From Corynebacterium afermentans subsp. lipophilum (GTDB lineage Bacteria; Actinomycetota; Actinomycetes; Mycobacteriales; Mycobacteriaceae): 64,000 nucleotides of DNA. Below are positions 49,939 to 63,944 of the stretch, piece after piece. The stretch lies in the NCBI RefSeq assembly GCF_030408375.1, contig NZ_CP046530.1, forward strand, positions 620,001 to 684,000. The letters run 5' to 3'. The notes under the pieces were generated by a model. That model saw only the letters and a program-made list of their open reading frames with translations. It ran no database searches and was not told the origin of the DNA. Both the position numbers and the translations under genes were made by a program. Position 1 is the first letter of the stretch. Each line of letters opens with the position of its first letter.

Positions 49939-50418
49939 TCAAACCCTTTCAAAACGTTGGAACTTGTAGCGCAGGCCGGTCGTGGAGGTCTGCCACTCGC
50001 CGTCGCGGACCAGCTCGAAGGCGTCGTCGATGCGGGGCGCGTGGACGGCTTTGTTTGCGGGCAGGTCCGGATGGACGTCGATAAGTGTGCGCTCGATGAC
50101 GTCGACCTCGTCGAGGGTGGCCTCGTAGACCTGGGCGCCGCCGATGATCCACGCGTCCGACTCCAAATCCGGGATGTCGCGGCACACGGACGCGCCGTCG
50201 GACCACTCGTCGTCCTCGCGCGAGGACAGCACGATGTTCTTGCGGCCCGGCAGCGGGCGCACGGGCAGCGACTCCCAGGTGCGCCGCCCCATGATGATGG
50301 GGCTGCCGAGGGTGGTCTCCTTGAAGTGCTTGAGGTCCTCGGGCAGGTGCCACGGCATGCCGGCGCCGTCGCCGATGATGCCGTCGAGGCTTTGGGCCCA
50401 GATTGCGCCCAAGGTCAT
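49939..50418 (-). CDS. folA: Dihydrofolate reductase
   Basis: Reduces dihydrofolate to tetrahydrofolate with NADPH; 159 aa. Recognised by [36 protein letters not shown] (with the W-x-x-P-E-D-x-K active-site block), [12 protein letters not shown] and [10 protein letters not shown]. It overlaps thyA by 4 bp, a functional pairing because thymidylate synthase generates dihydrofolate. Confidence 0.95.
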   Translation of the reverse strand: MTLGAIWAQSLDGIIGDGAGMPWHLPEDLKHFKETTLGSPIIMGRRTWESLPVRPLPGRKNIVLSSREDDEWSDGASVCRDIPDLESDAWIIGGAQVYEATLDEVDVIERTLIDVHPDLPANKAVHAPRIDDAFELVRDGEWQTSTTGLRYKFQRFERV

Positions 50419-51212
50419 ACGGACACCTCCGCCTTGATGGTGGGGTGGGGGTCGTAGCCCTCAACCTCGATGTCGGCGAAGTCGTAGTCGAAGATCGACG
50501 CCGCCTTGCGCAGCTTCAGCTGCGGGTACTCGCGGGGTTCGCGGGTCAGCTGCTCGCGCACCTGGTCGAGGTGGTTGTTGTAAATGTGGCAGTCGCCGCC
50601 CGTCCAGATCAGCTCGCCGACCTCAAGGCCCGCCTGCTGGGCGAACATGTGGGTCAACAGCGCGTAGGAGGCGATGTTGAACGGCACACCGAGGAACATG
50701 TCGGCGGAGCGCTGGTACACCTGCATACTCAAGCGGCCGTCGGCGACGTAGAGCTGGAACAGCAGGTGGCAGGGCATCAGCGCCATCTTGTCCAGCTCGG
50801 CCACGTTCCAGGCGGACACCAGGTTGCGGCGCGAATCCGGGTTCTCCTTCAGGGTGCGCAGGACCTCCTCGATCTGGTCGATGTGCCCGCCGTCGGGGGT
50901 GGGCCAGGAGCGCCACTGCACGCCGTAGACCGGGCCGAGCTCGCCGTCGTCGTCGGCCCACTCGTTCCAGATGCGCACCCCGTTGTCCTGCAGCCAGCGC
51001 ACGTTGGAGTCGCCGCGCAAGAACCACAGCAGCTCGCCGACGACACCCTTGAAGTACACCTTCTTCGTGGTCAGCAGGGGAAAGGACTCGGACAAGTCGT
51101 AGCGGATCTGGCGGCCGAACACGCTGCGGGTGCCGGTGCCGGTACGGTCGCCCTTCTCGGTGCCGTTTTCTAAAACGTCGCGCAGCAGGTCCTCGTACGG
51201 GGTGGAAATCAC
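50415..51212 (-). CDS. thyA: Thymidylate synthase
   Basis: Makes dTMP from dUMP using methylene-tetrahydrofolate; 265 aa, the usual length. It has [32 protein letters not shown], the nucleophile in [12 protein letters not shown] and [21 protein letters not shown]. It overlaps folA by 4 bp and cysQ by 4 bp. Confidence 0.96.
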   Translation of the reverse strand: MISTPYEDLLRDVLENGTEKGDRTGTGTRSVFGRQIRYDLSESFPLLTTKKVYFKGVVGELLWFLRGDSNVRWLQDNGVRIWNEWADDDGELGPVYGVQWRSWPTPDGGHIDQIEEVLRTLKENPDSRRNLVSAWNVAELDKMALMPCHLLFQLYVADGRLSMQVYQRSADMFLGVPFNIASYALLTHMFAQQAGLEVGELIWTGGDCHIYNNHLDQVREQLTREPREYPQLKLRKAASIFDYDFADIEVEGYDPHPTIKAEVSV

Positions 51213-51982
51213 TTAGCTACTCCTTCAAAGGTGCCGTGCTCGTCGCGGTAGCGGGCGGCGGCCTCAAGAATGTCGTCGGCGAGTTCGGGGCGGCAGATCA
51301 CAATATCGGGGATGTAGGTGTCGGTGTTGTTGTAGCGCAGCGGGGTGCCGTCGAGGCGCGAGGCGTGCAGCCCCGCCGCGAGCGCCACGCCCACCGGCGC
51401 GGCCTGGTCCCACTCGTACTGACCGCCGGCGTGGACGTAGGCGTCGTAGTCGCCGAGCAGCACGTGCATCGCCTTCGCGCCCGCGGACCCCACGGGCTGC
51501 ACCTCGAAGTCGAGGGCTTGGGCAACATGCTTCGCGACGGCCGGGGGCCTGTTCCTCGACATCGCCACCTTGCCCGCAAACGGCCCGGAGACGTGGCGGA
51601 CATCGGACGACTTGAACACCACACCCAGGTCCGGCAGGCCCACCGCGGCGTGGGTGGGCACCCCGTCCTCCACCAGCGCGACGTGCACCGCCCAGTCCTG
51701 GCGGCCCGTGGCGAACTCCTTCGTGCCGTCGAGCGGGTCGACGATCCAGACCCTGCCCTTCGACAGGCGGTCTTGGTTGTCGGCGGCTTCCTCCGACAGG
51801 AAGCCGTCGTCAGGCCTGTGCTGCGAAAGCACCCTGGAGATCCAGCTCTGGGCGAGCTCGTCGCCCGCCTCGCCGAGCTCGCGGCCCCGCAACAGGCCCA
51901 CGCCGCGCACGCCTTTGAGGATCTCGCCGGTGCCCTCGGCGATGAGGTTGGTCAGCCGGGAATCCGAGTACTGAGCAGTCAT
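51209..51982 (-). CDS. cysQ: 3'(2'),5'-bisphosphate nucleotidase CysQ-type / inositol-phosphatase family
   Basis: A Mg2+-dependent phosphatase of 257 aa. Metal-binding motifs are [21 protein letters not shown] and the C-terminal [16 protein letters not shown]. The corynebacterial and mycobacterial CysQ enzymes hydrolyse PAP(S) and also act on inositol phosphates. ATG 51982 is the natural start; it is the first gene of the operon and diverges from lhr with 30 bp between the start codons. Confidence 0.85.
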   Translation of the reverse strand: MTAQYSDSRLTNLIAEGTGEILKGVRGVGLLRGRELGEAGDELAQSWISRVLSQHRPDDGFLSEEAADNQDRLSKGRVWIVDPLDGTKEFATGRQDWAVHVALVEDGVPTHAAVGLPDLGVVFKSSDVRHVSGPFAGKVAMSRNRPPAVAKHVAQALDFEVQPVGSAGAKAMHVLLGDYDAYVHAGGQYEWDQAAPVGVALAAGLHASRLDGTPLRYNNTDTYIPDIVICRPELADDILEAAARYRDEHGTFEGVAK

Positions 51983-52012
51983 GCACCCGACTCTACCGCT
52001 AAGGTTGGCGTG

Positions 52013-56659
<4,647 letters not shown>

Positions 56660-56682
56660 TTCACGTTGGAAGCGCAGGTATT

Positions 56683-58230
56683 TTAGGGCCGCATCGGCAT
56701 CCGGTGGGTGGGGCGATGGTTCGCCTGCCCCGCGCGCCCCGGTGGCGGCGGTGGGGAAGTGGGCCAGTGCGTTTCTGCAGGTGGCGGAGCCGACGTTGCG
56801 GCCCGTTTCGCCCGGATCCGGTTGACCGCCGAGTGCATGGCCGGATCCGTGGTGTTGGTGTGGCGGGCGCCGTCGGCCTTGACTAGGACGGCGCCGCCGG
56901 TGTCGGGGTCGTAATCCATGTACCCCTTATTAAAGGAGCCGTCCCGGTGGTCGTTGTTGCACCTGTGGTGGGTGGGGCACAGGCCGGTGAGGTTCTCGAT
57001 GTCGGTCGCGCCGTACCGCAGCCAGGAAATGATGTGGTGGGCCTCGCACTCGCTCATGGAGGTCGTGCAGCCGGCCCAGGAGCACACGCCCTGTACCGCG
57101 AACATGGCGATGCGCTGGCCCACCGACGCGAGCCTCCGCGACCGGCCGAGGTGCAGCGGCACCCCGGAAAGCCCGTCGACGGTGAGGACGAAATCGCTCG
57201 TGCCGTCCATGCCCAGCCGGACCAGATCGAAGGCGTCGAGCTCCACTCCGACGTTCGTCTGAAACAGGGTGTTGGCGTCGGCCTCGGCGAGGTCGTCCAA
57301 CGTGATGGACACGACCACCGACGCCGCGCCGCCGTTCGCGGCCTGCTGCCCCTCCTCGTACTGGCGCAGGATGGCCATGTACTGGTCGTAGCGGCGCTGC
57401 CCCTTCGTGCGCGGGTCGCGGTCGCGCTGGAGCTCCTCCGGGATGTTGGAATTCGGCGACAGCCCCTTGTCGGTGAGCGCCTTGTACAGCGCGTAATCGG
57501 CGCGGGTCATGGACAGCGTCACGTCGAAGGTGCCGTCGCTGTTCTCTCTGCCCAGCGAGGCGTCGCGCTTCTCAAAACCCGCGTTCGGGTTCGCCTTCAC
57601 GTGCGGCTTGTTGGCTTCGGCGACCAGGCGCTTCACAAACAGCCGCAGGTCTTTCTCGTCGCGGTACTTCGCCTGCTCCATCGCGCGGGCGTAGATGCGC
57701 ATCCGCTCGCCTTCGGCTGCCTTGAGCAGCTTGTCCAGCTCGCGGCGGATGATGTCCTGCTTGGCGGCCGGGACCTCGTCGGCACGCTTGCGCGCCTCCT
57801 CCTGGTCCTTGCGGCGGCGCTCCGCCTCTTCTTCGCTGGCCTTGCGTGCGGCCTCCTCAGCAGCGGAGCGGTCCTCCTCCGTGTCACCATCACCGAAGAG
57901 GTCACCCAAATCCGGTTCGGGCGGAGGCGGCGCGTCGAACAGCGCCTTCGCCCGAGCGAGGCGGTTGTATGCTTCGCCGCGGGAGATACCGAGCTTTTCG
58001 GTCAAGTACGCGTCCGGGTGGTTCGCGCCGACGAGCTTTCCGGCGTCCGCCAGCACGCACGCCTGCGCGAAGGCGGCGTCGACGTACGCCTTCTTATCCA
58101 TCGCTCGTTCGAGGCGCGCGAGGTCGCGGGTGATGGTGGCGAGGGGGAGGGCCGAAGGGGCGTCCAGAAGCTGGCGCAACTGCGAGAGGCCGTCGGCGAC
58201 CTGGTCCACGAGCTCGGCGATCCCGTTCAT
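56683..58230 (-). CDS. DUF222/HNH endonuclease-type protein
   Basis: A 515-aa member of the 13E12-like actinobacterial family. The N-terminal DUF222 helical domain is interrupted by a highly charged, probably coiled segment (about residues 118-165, rich in Glu, Ala and Arg). The C-terminal HNH nuclease reads CSWAGCTTSMSECEAHHI and LTGLCPTHHRCNNDHRDG, with both Cys pairs and the His residues present. A Pro-rich tail follows. These genes are multicopy in actinobacteria and often linked to mobile introns or repeats, but their role is unknown. AAGGAGGGTGTGTC precedes ATG 58230. Confidence 0.83.
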   Translation of the reverse strand: MNGIAELVDQVADGLSQLRQLLDAPSALPLATITRDLARLERAMDKKAYVDAAFAQACVLADAGKLVGANHPDAYLTEKLGISRGEAYNRLARAKALFDAPPPPEPDLGDLFGDGDTEEDRSAAEEAARKASEEEAERRRKDQEEARKRADEVPAAKQDIIRRELDKLLKAAEGERMRIYARAMEQAKYRDEKDLRLFVKRLVAEANKPHVKANPNAGFEKRDASLGRENSDGTFDVTLSMTRADYALYKALTDKGLSPNSNIPEELQRDRDPRTKGQRRYDQYMAILRQYEEGQQAANGGAASVVVSITLDDLAEADANTLFQTNVGVELDAFDLVRLGMDGTSDFVLTVDGLSGVPLHLGRSRRLASVGQRIAMFAVQGVCSWAGCTTSMSECEAHHIISWLRYGATDIENLTGLCPTHHRCNNDHRDGSFNKGYMDYDPDTGGAVLVKADGARHTNTTDPAMHSAVNRIRAKRAATSAPPPAETHWPTSPPPPPGRAGQANHRPTHRMPMRP

Positions 58231-58321
58231 GACACACCCTCCTTCCCGCAACATTTCTCGGGTGTTGGGTGTCAATGTATCGGTGCGTCCGACACGCAAA
58301 ACCAAAAATAGAACAGGTGTT

Positions 58322-58549
58322 CTAAATTAGCTGCTTGACCAGGTGGTTAGCAGCCGCAAGTCCGAGTCGCGGGTTCGCTTCACGTACGTCTTTCACCGCG
58401 CGCACGAACTGCGCTTTGGGGTCGGTGCCAGTTTCATTCAAAACGCCGCGCGCCCACTCGATCGCGGCGTCCATGTCGGGGAAGAAGCCGACGAGCGATT
58501 CTTCCGGGGTCGGACCCGAGTTGAACACCTTGCGGAGAAAATCGAACAT
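58322..58549 (-). CDS. Small protein with an L7/L12-like C-terminal motif
   Basis: A 75-aa protein, MFDFLRKVFNSGPTPEESLVGFFPDMDAAIEWARGVL, then a C-terminal helix-turn-helix-like stretch. Its last 30 residues (FVRAVKDVREANPRLGLAAANHLVKQL) resemble the fold of the ribosomal L7/L12 C-terminal domain, in which a VIKxVR helix is followed by a GLGLxEAKxLV helix. The resemblance is by eye and weak. It diverges from nei with only 11 bp between start codons. Confidence 0.6.
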   Translation of the reverse strand: MFDFLRKVFNSGPTPEESLVGFFPDMDAAIEWARGVLNETGTDPKAQFVRAVKDVREANPRLGLAAANHLVKQLI

Positions 58550-58560
58550 AGAATCCGATT

Positions 58561-59403
58561 ATGCCCGAAGGTGACTCCGTCTATCAGCTGTCCAAGCGCC
58601 TGCAATGGATGCAAGGCCGCGAGGTCACAGCCACGTCCATCCGCGTTCCCCGCTACGCCACCGTCGACTTCACGGGCATGACCTGCGAGCGCGTCTGGCC
58701 GTACGGCAAGCACTTGTTCATGCAGTTCGGCGCGCCAGGCCACCAGCCGCAGATCCTGCACACCCACCTGAAGATGGAGGGCACGTGGTCCATGCACCGC
58801 GCCGGCGCCAGGTGGAAAAAGCCTGCTCACGCCGCCCGTGTCGTGCTTTCGCTTAACGACGAACCAAAGGCCGACCTCGAACTCGTTGGCTTTTGGCTCG
58901 GGCTGGTCCGCGTCTTCCCCGCCAGGGAATACCAGCAGGAGATGGGCTATCTCGGCCCGGACCTGCTCGACCCCGACTTCGACGTCGACGAGGCGGTGAG
59001 GCGCATCGAAGCCGAGCCCGACCGCGAGATCGGCCGTGCGCTGCTAGACCAGCACAAACTTGCCGGTATTGGCAACGAGTACCGAGCGGAGATCAACTTT
59101 TTGGCTGGGACGCATCCGGCGGAGTTGGTGCGTGACGTGGACGTCGAAAAGCATGTGCGTCTCGCCCGCAGGCTGATGTGGGCGAATAAAGATGCCCCCG
59201 TCCGCGTGACCACGGGAATCAGGCGGGCGGGGGAGACGAGCTATGTGTTTGGCCGAAACAATAAGCCGTGCAGGCGGTGCGGCACCCTGATCGCTAAGGG
59301 ATTCCTCGGCGGGGAGGGCGACCTGGAGCGGGTTATTTGGTGGTGTCCGCGGTGTCAGCCTGCACCTTCGCCGCGTTTTTCTCCCGCACCGCACGGCGGA
59401 TGA
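58561..59403 (+). CDS. Fpg/Nei family DNA glycosylase (Nei2 type)
   Basis: A bifunctional base-excision repair glycosylase of 280 aa. It starts MPEGDSVYQLSKRL, so Pro2 (nucleophile) and Glu3 are present. The helix-two-turn-helix region ALLDQHKLAGIGNEYRAEINFLAGTHP and the zinc finger CRRCGTLIAKGFLGG...WWCPRCQP follow. Related Nei2 proteins remove oxidised pyrimidines. A 14-residue tail after the finger (APSPRFSPAPHGG) lies entirely in the overlap with the converging dedA gene. Confidence 0.9.
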   Translation: MPEGDSVYQLSKRLQWMQGREVTATSIRVPRYATVDFTGMTCERVWPYGKHLFMQFGAPGHQPQILHTHLKMEGTWSMHRAGARWKKPAHAARVVLSLNDEPKADLELVGFWLGLVRVFPAREYQQEMGYLGPDLLDPDFDVDEAVRRIEAEPDREIGRALLDQHKLAGIGNEYRAEINFLAGTHPAELVRDVDVEKHVRLARRLMWANKDAPVRVTTGIRRAGETSYVFGRNNKPCRRCGTLIAKGFLGGEGDLERVIWWCPRCQPAPSPRFSPAPHGG

Positions 59404-59986
59404 AGAACACCAAAAAGCCCAGGATGATCAGGAGAAGCACCACGTAGATCACGTTGGAGTAGGTGTCGGCGTACTCGGTGGCCTTCTCCCAGTTGTCGCC
59501 GAGGACGAAGCCGAGGTAGATCAGGATGGCGTTCCAGATGCCGGAGCCCAGGGTCGTCCACAGGCCGAAGGTGATCAGGTTCATCTTGCCCAGGCCCGCG
59601 GGGATGGAAATGAGCGAACGCACGCCGGGGATGAGGCGGCCGAAGAACACGCTCGGCTTGCCGTATTTGGTGAAGAAATTCATCGCGGAGTCCACGTCGG
59701 AGGCGCGAACGAGCCACATCCAGTCGGCGATTTTGCGCAGCCGCTCGAGTCCCAGCCACACGCCGACCCCGTAGAGCACGTATGCGCCGACGACGGAGCC
59801 CAGCACGGACCAGATGAACACATTGACCATGTTCAGCGAGCCCTGCGCGACGGTGAAGCCGGCAAGCGGCAGCACCACCTCGGATGGGATGGGCGGGAAG
59901 AGGTTCTCCAAGAGGATCGCGATGCCGACGCCGGGTGCGCCGAGGGTCTCCATGAGACCCACAATCCAGTCGATGATGCTCTGCAT
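59333..59986 (-). CDS. DedA-family membrane protein
   Basis: A 217-aa member of the DedA/VTT superfamily, probable lipid flippases. Characteristic segments are ILLENLFPPIPSEVVLPLAGF, FTKYGKPSVFFGRLIPGVRSLISIPAGLGKMN and FGLWTTLGSGIWNAILIYLGFVLGDNW. The reentrant-loop motif (F/Y)-G-x-x-x-(P/R)-G is present as GRLIPGVR. It overlaps nei by 71 bp tail to tail. Confidence 0.9.
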   Translation of the reverse strand: MQSIIDWIVGLMETLGAPGVGIAILLENLFPPIPSEVVLPLAGFTVAQGSLNMVNVFIWSVLGSVVGAYVLYGVGVWLGLERLRKIADWMWLVRASDVDSAMNFFTKYGKPSVFFGRLIPGVRSLISIPAGLGKMNLITFGLWTTLGSGIWNAILIYLGFVLGDNWEKATEYADTYSNVIYVVLLLIILGFLVFFIRRAVREKNAAKVQADTADTTK

Positions 59987-60001
59987 TGGGCCTATCTTGC
60001 C

Positions 60002-61489
60002 CTACTCAACCTCAAGCGTCCAAGTGTGCACCGGCGCGTCTGCCTGGGAATTTTTCATGTACTGGCGTAAAACCCGCGCGAGTCCATCGGCGCGCTCTGT
60101 GGTCAGGGCCTTCGACCCGCCGGCCACGTGCTCCAGCGCGGCGAGCTGCCACGTCGCACCGTTTTGCCGGGCCCGCACGCGCCCCTCGATCACGCCGAGG
60201 TACTCGTCGATGCAGGCCTCGTCGACCTCGAGCGTGCGCAGCCCTTCGTGCGCGAGCTCGAGCAAATGCTTCTCGACGAGCTCCGCCACCGCCACCGTCC
60301 CCAGCGTCGGCCACTCCACCTCGGCGTTGATGCCGTCGCGGGCCCCTGCCAGGAAGTTCTCGTTGGCGTCTTTGAAGCTCAGGCGCGACCACACCGGCCG
60401 GGTCTGGTCGCCCAGCGCCTTGACCAGCCCGTAGTAGAACGCCGCGTCCGCCACGATGTCCTTCACGGTGGGACCTGCGGGAAGCAGGCGGTTTTCCACG
60501 CGGATGTGGCTGAGCTCGCCGGCCGGGTCGTAGATGGCGCGGTTCCAGCGCCAGATGGTGCCGTTGTGCAGGTTGAGGTAGTGCAGGCCGGGGTTGCCGC
60601 CGTTCATGAACGGCGCGCCGGCTGCCATGCGGCCCTCGGGCAGCAGGGGAGAGAAGTAGCGCACGTTCTCCTCGAACAGGTCGAACACGCTGGTGATCCA
60701 TCGTTCTCCGAACCACACGCGCGGGCGCACGCCCTGGTTGATCAGCTCCTTGGTGCGGGTGTCGATGGCCTGCTTGAACACGGGGATGCGCGACTCGTGC
60801 CACACCTTGTGCCCCATGAACAGCGGGGAGTTGGCCGACAGCGCCACCTGCACACCAGCGATCGCCTGGGAGGCGTTCCACGCGTCCGCGAACCGGTTGG
60901 GCGCCACCTGCAGGTGCAGCTGCATGGAGGTACAGGTGGATTCAGGCGCGATGGTTTCGAAGTAGTGGGTGTACTTCTCGTCGCGGCGCAGGTCGATCTT
61001 CACCAGCTCGCCGCGCGATTCCAGGATGGAGTTGTTCAACCCCGCATAGCGGTTTTCCTGCGTCATCCATTCGTCGCTGTCCAAAAACTGCGAAGTCATC
61101 GTGGGCAGCGTGCCAATCATCGCCAGCTGCGAACCAGCCTACTCCGCGGCGTTGCGAACGGTGGCAAGACGCTTCTCGATGCCCTCCGCCAGCCGCGCCA
61201 AACCGTCGCCCTCAATTCCCAGCGGCGGGTGGTTCATTTCCACGTTGTAGGCGCCGATCTCGGACTGGTATTCGTCGCCCAGAATCTCCAGCACAGCCTG
61301 GTTGTTGGGGTGTGGCTGCATGTCGCCGTCCACCAGGTTGAGTTCGAGTTCGAGCCCGATCGTGCCGTGGTCCACGAAGTCCGCGTCTTGGAGGTGGCGG
61401 TCGAAGCGCTCCAGCTCGTCTTCAAGCCGACGCCGGTACGTGGTGCGCTGGCGCGGAGTGTAGGACTCCGAAGAAACGGCGTCGCCCAT
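60002..61489 (-). pseudogene. Glutamate-cysteine ligase family gene interrupted by an in-frame TAG
   Basis: Read as one frame of 496 codons, this is a complete GCS2-type carboxylate-amine ligase. The N-terminal piece (61489-61139, 116 aa) holds the ATP-grasp-like Glu motif TIGLELELNLVDGDMQP and ends VRNAAE. The codon at 61139-61141 is TAG, and the same frame continues AGSQLAMIGTLPTMTSQF to 60002. Both parts align without a shift, so a single base change (GAG to TAG is the likeliest) would explain it. The C-terminal part contains RPRVWFGERW and LHNGTIWRWNRAIYDP. It begins at a 1-bp overlap with the pgi stop. Confidence 0.85.
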
Positions 61490-63126
61490 TAGCGGTGCTT
61501 CCGGTACCAGGCGATCAGGCTATCGGTGGAGGAGTCGCCCGTGTCCGGTGCCTCTTCGCCCGCGACGGCGGCGGCCAGGTCGTTCGCCTGCGCCTTGCCC
61601 AGCTCCACGCCCCACTGATCGAAGGCGTTAATGCCCCAGATCGCGGCCTCGACGAACACGATGTGTTCGTACAGCGCAATCAGCGCGCCCAGGCTGAATG
61701 GGGAGAGCTCCTCCGCCAGGATGGTGGTGGTGGGGCGGTTGCCCGGCATCACCTTGTGCGGGGCCAGTTCGTGCGGCACGCCCTCGGCCTCAATCTCCTG
61801 CTGGGTCTTGCCAAACGCCATGACTTTCGTCTGCGCGAAGAAGTTGCCCATGAGCAGGTCGTGCATGGAGCCCTCGCCGGTGGCGGTGGGCAGGTCCGCG
61901 CGGGGCTTGGCAAAGCCGATGAAGTCCGCGGGCACGAGCGTGGTGCCCTGGTGAATCAGCTGGAAAAACGCGTGCTGGCCGTTGGTGCCCGGCTCGCCGA
62001 AGTAGATTTCGCCGGTGTCGTGGTCGACGCTTGCGCCGTCGATACGCGTGTGCTTGCCGTTGGACTCCATGGTCAGCTGCTGCAGGTACGCGGGGAAGCG
62101 GGCGAGGTCCTGCGAGTATGGCAGGACCGCGTGCGTCTGCGCCTTGTGGAAATTGCGGTACCAAATGTTCAAAAGGCCCATCAGCACCGGCACATTTTCC
62201 TCGAGCGGGGTGGTGCGGAAATGTTGGTCCATGGCGTGGAAGCCTTCGAGCATGCGCATGAAATCTTCCGGGCCGATCACGGCCATGAGGCTGAGCCCGA
62301 TCGCGGAATCCATGGAGTAGCGCCCGCCTACCCAGTCCCAGAACGGGAACATGTTGGCAGTGTCGATGCCAAACTCCGCCACTTTCTCCGCGTTGGTGGA
62401 CACGGCCACGAAGTGCTTCGCAATCGCGGATTCGTCGCCATCGAACTGCTCGAGCAGCCAGCGCTTTGCGGCGTGCGCGTTGGCCAACGTCTCCTGGGTG
62501 GTGAACGTCTTGGAGGCGACGATGAACAGCGTTTCTTCCGCATCCACCTCAGCCAGCACGCTCGTCATGTCCGCCGGGTCCACGTTGGAGACGAACTCCG
62601 CGGTAATGCCCGCGGTGGCGTAGGTGCGCAACGCCTGCGCTGCCATGGCCGGCCCCAGGTCAGAGCCGCCGATGCCGATGTTAACCACCTTGGAAATCGT
62701 TTTTCCGGTGTGGCCCACCCACTCGCCGCTGCGCAGCTTGGTGGCAAACTCGCGCATCTGCTTCAGCACCGCGTGCACGTCCGCGGTGACGTCCTGGCCG
62801 TCCACCTCCAGTCCAGCGTCCGCGGGCGCGCGCAGCGCAGTGTGCAGCACCGCGCGGTCCTCGGTGGTGTTGATGCGCTCGCCGCTAAACATCGCCTCGA
62901 TGCGGCCTTTCAGGTCCGCTTCTTCCGCGAGCGTGAGCAATTGCTTTGCGACGTCTCCGTCCACCAAGTTCTTCGAAAGATCCACCCGGAGCCCGGCCGC
63001 GTCGAACGTGTAGCGCTGCGCACGCTCATCGTCCGCCCGGAACAAATCCCGCAGGGTGGTGCGGGACTTTTCCGCGTGGAGTTTTTCCAGCTTGCCCCAG
63101 CTTTCGGTGGACGTGATGTCGTGCAT
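61489..63126 (-). CDS. pgi: Glucose-6-phosphate isomerase
   Basis: Glycolytic and pentose-phosphate branch enzyme, 545 aa. The signatures [19 protein letters not shown] and [19 protein letters not shown], the catalytic [12 protein letters not shown] and the [10 protein letters not shown] motif are intact. ATG 63126 gives the standard N-terminus [10 protein letters not shown]; the open frame further upstream has no family similarity. The downstream ligase homologue overlaps its stop by one base. Confidence 0.96.
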   Translation of the reverse strand: MHDITSTESWGKLEKLHAEKSRTTLRDLFRADDERAQRYTFDAAGLRVDLSKNLVDGDVAKQLLTLAEEADLKGRIEAMFSGERINTTEDRAVLHTALRAPADAGLEVDGQDVTADVHAVLKQMREFATKLRSGEWVGHTGKTISKVVNIGIGGSDLGPAMAAQALRTYATAGITAEFVSNVDPADMTSVLAEVDAEETLFIVASKTFTTQETLANAHAAKRWLLEQFDGDESAIAKHFVAVSTNAEKVAEFGIDTANMFPFWDWVGGRYSMDSAIGLSLMAVIGPEDFMRMLEGFHAMDQHFRTTPLEENVPVLMGLLNIWYRNFHKAQTHAVLPYSQDLARFPAYLQQLTMESNGKHTRIDGASVDHDTGEIYFGEPGTNGQHAFFQLIHQGTTLVPADFIGFAKPRADLPTATGEGSMHDLLMGNFFAQTKVMAFGKTQQEIEAEGVPHELAPHKVMPGNRPTTTILAEELSPFSLGALIALYEHIVFVEAAIWGINAFDQWGVELGKAQANDLAAAVAGEEAPDTGDSSTDSLIAWYRKHR

Positions 63127-63236
63127 GTCAGCCTCCCAGGTGGCAGTCCAGGTCGCGGTTGGGTTGTCCTTGTTCAAAGGTAGCCAAAACTCGCAAGGAA
63201 CGTCCGTGTGACGGGAATGCATGGATAATGGCTGCC

Positions 63237-63576
63237 ATGAGCATTGTGAAAAATCAACGCGATTACCGTCCCCGAGGGCGCCGGCGAGGAGCTGGAGCGC
63301 CGGTTTGCCGCCCGCAAGCACTCCATCGACGGCCACCCCGGCTTCGAGGGCTTCCAACTGCTGCGCCCGGTCAAGGGCGAAGACCGCTACTTCGTGGTCA
63401 CCCGCTGGGCGGACGAGGAGTCCTACAACGCGTGGTGGGAAGGTGCCGGCCACGCCGGGCACGGGGAAAACGCGGGGGAGAAACTCCGCAAGCCGGTGTC
63501 GCAGTCTGCGGACTTGCTGGAGTTCGAGGTCGTGCTCGACTCGACCGACGGCGCAAGCGCCGCCGGTGAGGCGTAA
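63237..63576 (+). pseudogene. mhuD: MhuD-type heme-degrading monooxygenase with a one-base frameshift
   Basis: The first codons read MSIVK and then shift out of frame at the A-run 63249-63253. Removing one A joins [23 protein letters not shown] to a full 112-residue product ending at 63576. The restored protein follows Mycobacterium tuberculosis MhuD closely: [34 protein letters not shown] and LLEFEVVLD. The catalytic Asn and heme-ligand His are present. MhuD opens heme to release iron. The uninterrupted frame from the ATG would code for an unrelated Arg-rich protein. Either a genuine phase-variable or inactivating mutation, or a homopolymer base-calling error. Confidence 0.9.
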
Positions 63577-63583
63577 CGGGGCC

Positions 63584-63877
63584 CTACCCCAGCTTGCCCC
63601 GGCCCAGACGCAGCAGGATCTGCGCTAAGCCGGGGCCTTCCTCGCCCAGTTCGTCGCGGAACTGGTTAATTATGGCCACTTCGCGGGTGTGCACCAGGCG
63701 GGTGCCGCCGGAACCCATGCGGGTTTTGCCGATGGCGCGGGAGATTTCGCTGCGGCGCTTCACCGCGTCGAGGATCACGCGGTCGAGCTTGTCGATCTCT
63801 TTGCGGTACGCCTGAATCTCCGCGTCCGAGAGTGGGTCGTCTGTACCGGAAGGCATGCGGATTTCAAGCTCGCTCAT
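63584..63877 (-). CDS. Chorismate mutase (AroQ type)
   Basis: Converts chorismate to prephenate for Phe and Tyr synthesis. A 97-aa all-helical AroQ-type protein with [30 protein letters not shown] (first helix with the active-site Arg and Lys) and [14 protein letters not shown]. Small stand-alone enzymes of this kind in corynebacteria work with the DAHP synthase; the partner is not in this window. It is 8 bp from the end of the mhuD-type gene. Confidence 0.9.
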   Translation of the reverse strand: MSELEIRMPSGTDDPLSDAEIQAYRKEIDKLDRVILDAVKRRSEISRAIGKTRMGSGGTRLVHTREVAIINQFRDELGEEGPGLAQILLRLGRGKLG

Positions 63878-63944
63878 GGGCGCTCATTATGCCAGTTCAA
63901 ACACCCGCACGGGCCGTGTCGGAGGCGTTAGTACAGTTACGGCC

